Positions 63,554 to 64,000 of a stretch of DNA of 64,000 nucleotides are shown here, piece after piece (position 1 is the first letter of the stretch; each line of letters starts with the position of its first letter). The notes below the pieces were generated by a model. It saw nothing but the letters and a program-made list of their open reading frames with translations. It ran no database searches and was not told where the DNA came from. A program made the translations under genes and the position numbers. Origin of the DNA: Pseudoclavibacter helvolus (GTDB taxonomy: Bacteria > Actinomycetota > Actinomycetes > Actinomycetales > Microbacteriaceae); NCBI RefSeq assembly GCF_014191305.1, contig NZ_JACHWJ010000003.1, positions 124,001-188,000 on the forward strand. Reading direction: 5' to 3'.

Positions 63554-64000
63554 ATGTCGACAGAACAGATCACCGCTGCGGCCCAAGCCGAGCACCTCCC
63601 CAAGCGAATGCGATGGTTCGACGGCTTCGCCATGGCGATGACGATGCCCGCCGCGCTCATCGCCACGCTCGGCGCATCCATCGCAGGGCTCGGCGGCTGG
63701 GGCGCCGCCGTGCTGTGGGCAATCTCAATGCTGCTCGCGATGGGCGTCAACTGGATCTACACCGAGCTGGCGACCATGTTCCCCGACTCGTCAGGCGGCA
63801 TCGCCCACTACGCGGCCGAGGCGTGGAAGAAGCGGGCACCGTGGGTCGCCCCGCTCGCAGGCGTCGGCTACTGGCTGCCCTGGGGCACGAACCTGGCGAC
63901 CTACGGTGCCGTCACCGGGTCCCTCGTCATGGCCCAGTGGTTCCCAGACCAAGACTGGGTGCTGCAGCTCGGCCCGATCTCGATCACCTTCCCCGTCATG
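63554..64000 (+). CDS. APC-family amino acid/amine permease (3' truncated by window edge)
   Basis: 149 residues visible. ATG 63554 with GGAG nine bases upstream; an in-frame ATG at 63542 is possible. First helices are GFAMAMTMPAALIATLGASI, AAVLWAISMLLAMGVNWIYT and later WVAPLAGVGYWLPWGTNLAT. The ELATMFPDSSGGIAHYAAEA loop, with the conserved P-x-x-G-G, is typical of APC transporters. Divergent from the aldehyde dehydrogenase, so probably imports its substrate. Confidence 0.88.
   Translation, partial: MSTEQITAAAQAEHLPKRMRWFDGFAMAMTMPAALIATLGASIAGLGGWGAAVLWAISMLLAMGVNWIYTELATMFPDSSGGIAHYAAEAWKKRAPWVAPLAGVGYWLPWGTNLATYGAVTGSLVMAQWFPDQDWVLQLGPISITFPVM

Overview
The window reads as chromosome of a high-GC actinobacterium, most likely a Microbacteriaceae member. 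The signs are: a dnaK-grpE-dnaJ-hspR operon behind HAIR-type operators, a DasR/NagR-like GlcNAc regulon with three operators, LAxTG (class E sortase type) cell-wall anchors, an Asp23/DUF2273/DUF6286 envelope-stress operon, a stand-alone EctB-like diaminobutyrate transaminase (many Microbacteriaceae carry diaminobutyrate in peptidoglycan), and constant use of the word GGATGCG. The family assignment is inference. No rRNA, tRNA, prophage or CRISPR array was seen.

Layout. 1-2.8 kb: end of a methyltransferase, then a CaiB/BaiF CoA-transferase overlapping an HMG-CoA-lyase-like gene. 3-11.8 kb (minus strand): DoxX-like protein, a frameshifted CPBP protease, two CNNM/HlyC-CorC proteins, aldo/keto reductase, a UMF1-type MFS transporter, and a peptide-binding lipoprotein gene broken by an in-frame amber codon. 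12-16.4 kb: the DnaK operon. 16.4-23.3 kb: small oxidoreductases paired with regulators (XRE/SDR, HxlR remnant/quinone oxidoreductase, SDR/TetR) and a frameshifted zinc alcohol dehydrogenase. 23.3-25.8 kb: six-gene Asp23 operon ending in csbD. 26-30.8 kb: hydrolase, DUF418 membrane protein, glgX, DUF427, lipoprotein. 30.9-36.0 kb: GlcNAc uptake and catabolism (GntR regulator, PTS EIICBA, nagB, nagA). 36.2-42.6 kb: TetR regulator, two tandem wall-anchored sedolisin/subtilisin-like proteins, and an MpaB-like oxygenase coupled to the second. 42.6-49.9 kb: small LuxR-type HTH protein, SnoaL-like protein, pyridoxal kinase, a complete IS110 element with probable bridge-RNA region, membrane beta-lactamase-like hydrolase, DUF1524 nuclease lipoprotein, SDR, membrane protein. 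50-64 kb: an amine/amino-acid region with EctB-like transaminase, three Lrp/AsnC regulators, a nine-segment minus-strand operon-like run (PotBCDA-like transporter, carbon-nitrogen hydrolase, RraA-like protein, BKACE enzyme, Lrp), a membrane protein, a DUF937 protein, an aldehyde dehydrogenase and the start of an APC permease.

Two themes run through the window. First, intergenic spaces carry long, near-perfect hairpins; one pair shows a compensatory base change, so it is a conserved element. Second, three transport or enzyme genes carry single lesions (two apparent one-base losses in G/C triplets and one nonsense codon), which are either real decay or assembly errors. The strongest candidate for an undescribed system is the 52.4-59.2 kb operon: a polyamine-type importer joined by overlapping genes to a nitrilase-family amidase, an RraA-fold protein lacking the usual Arg of the RD motif, and a short BKACE, under an Lrp regulator.
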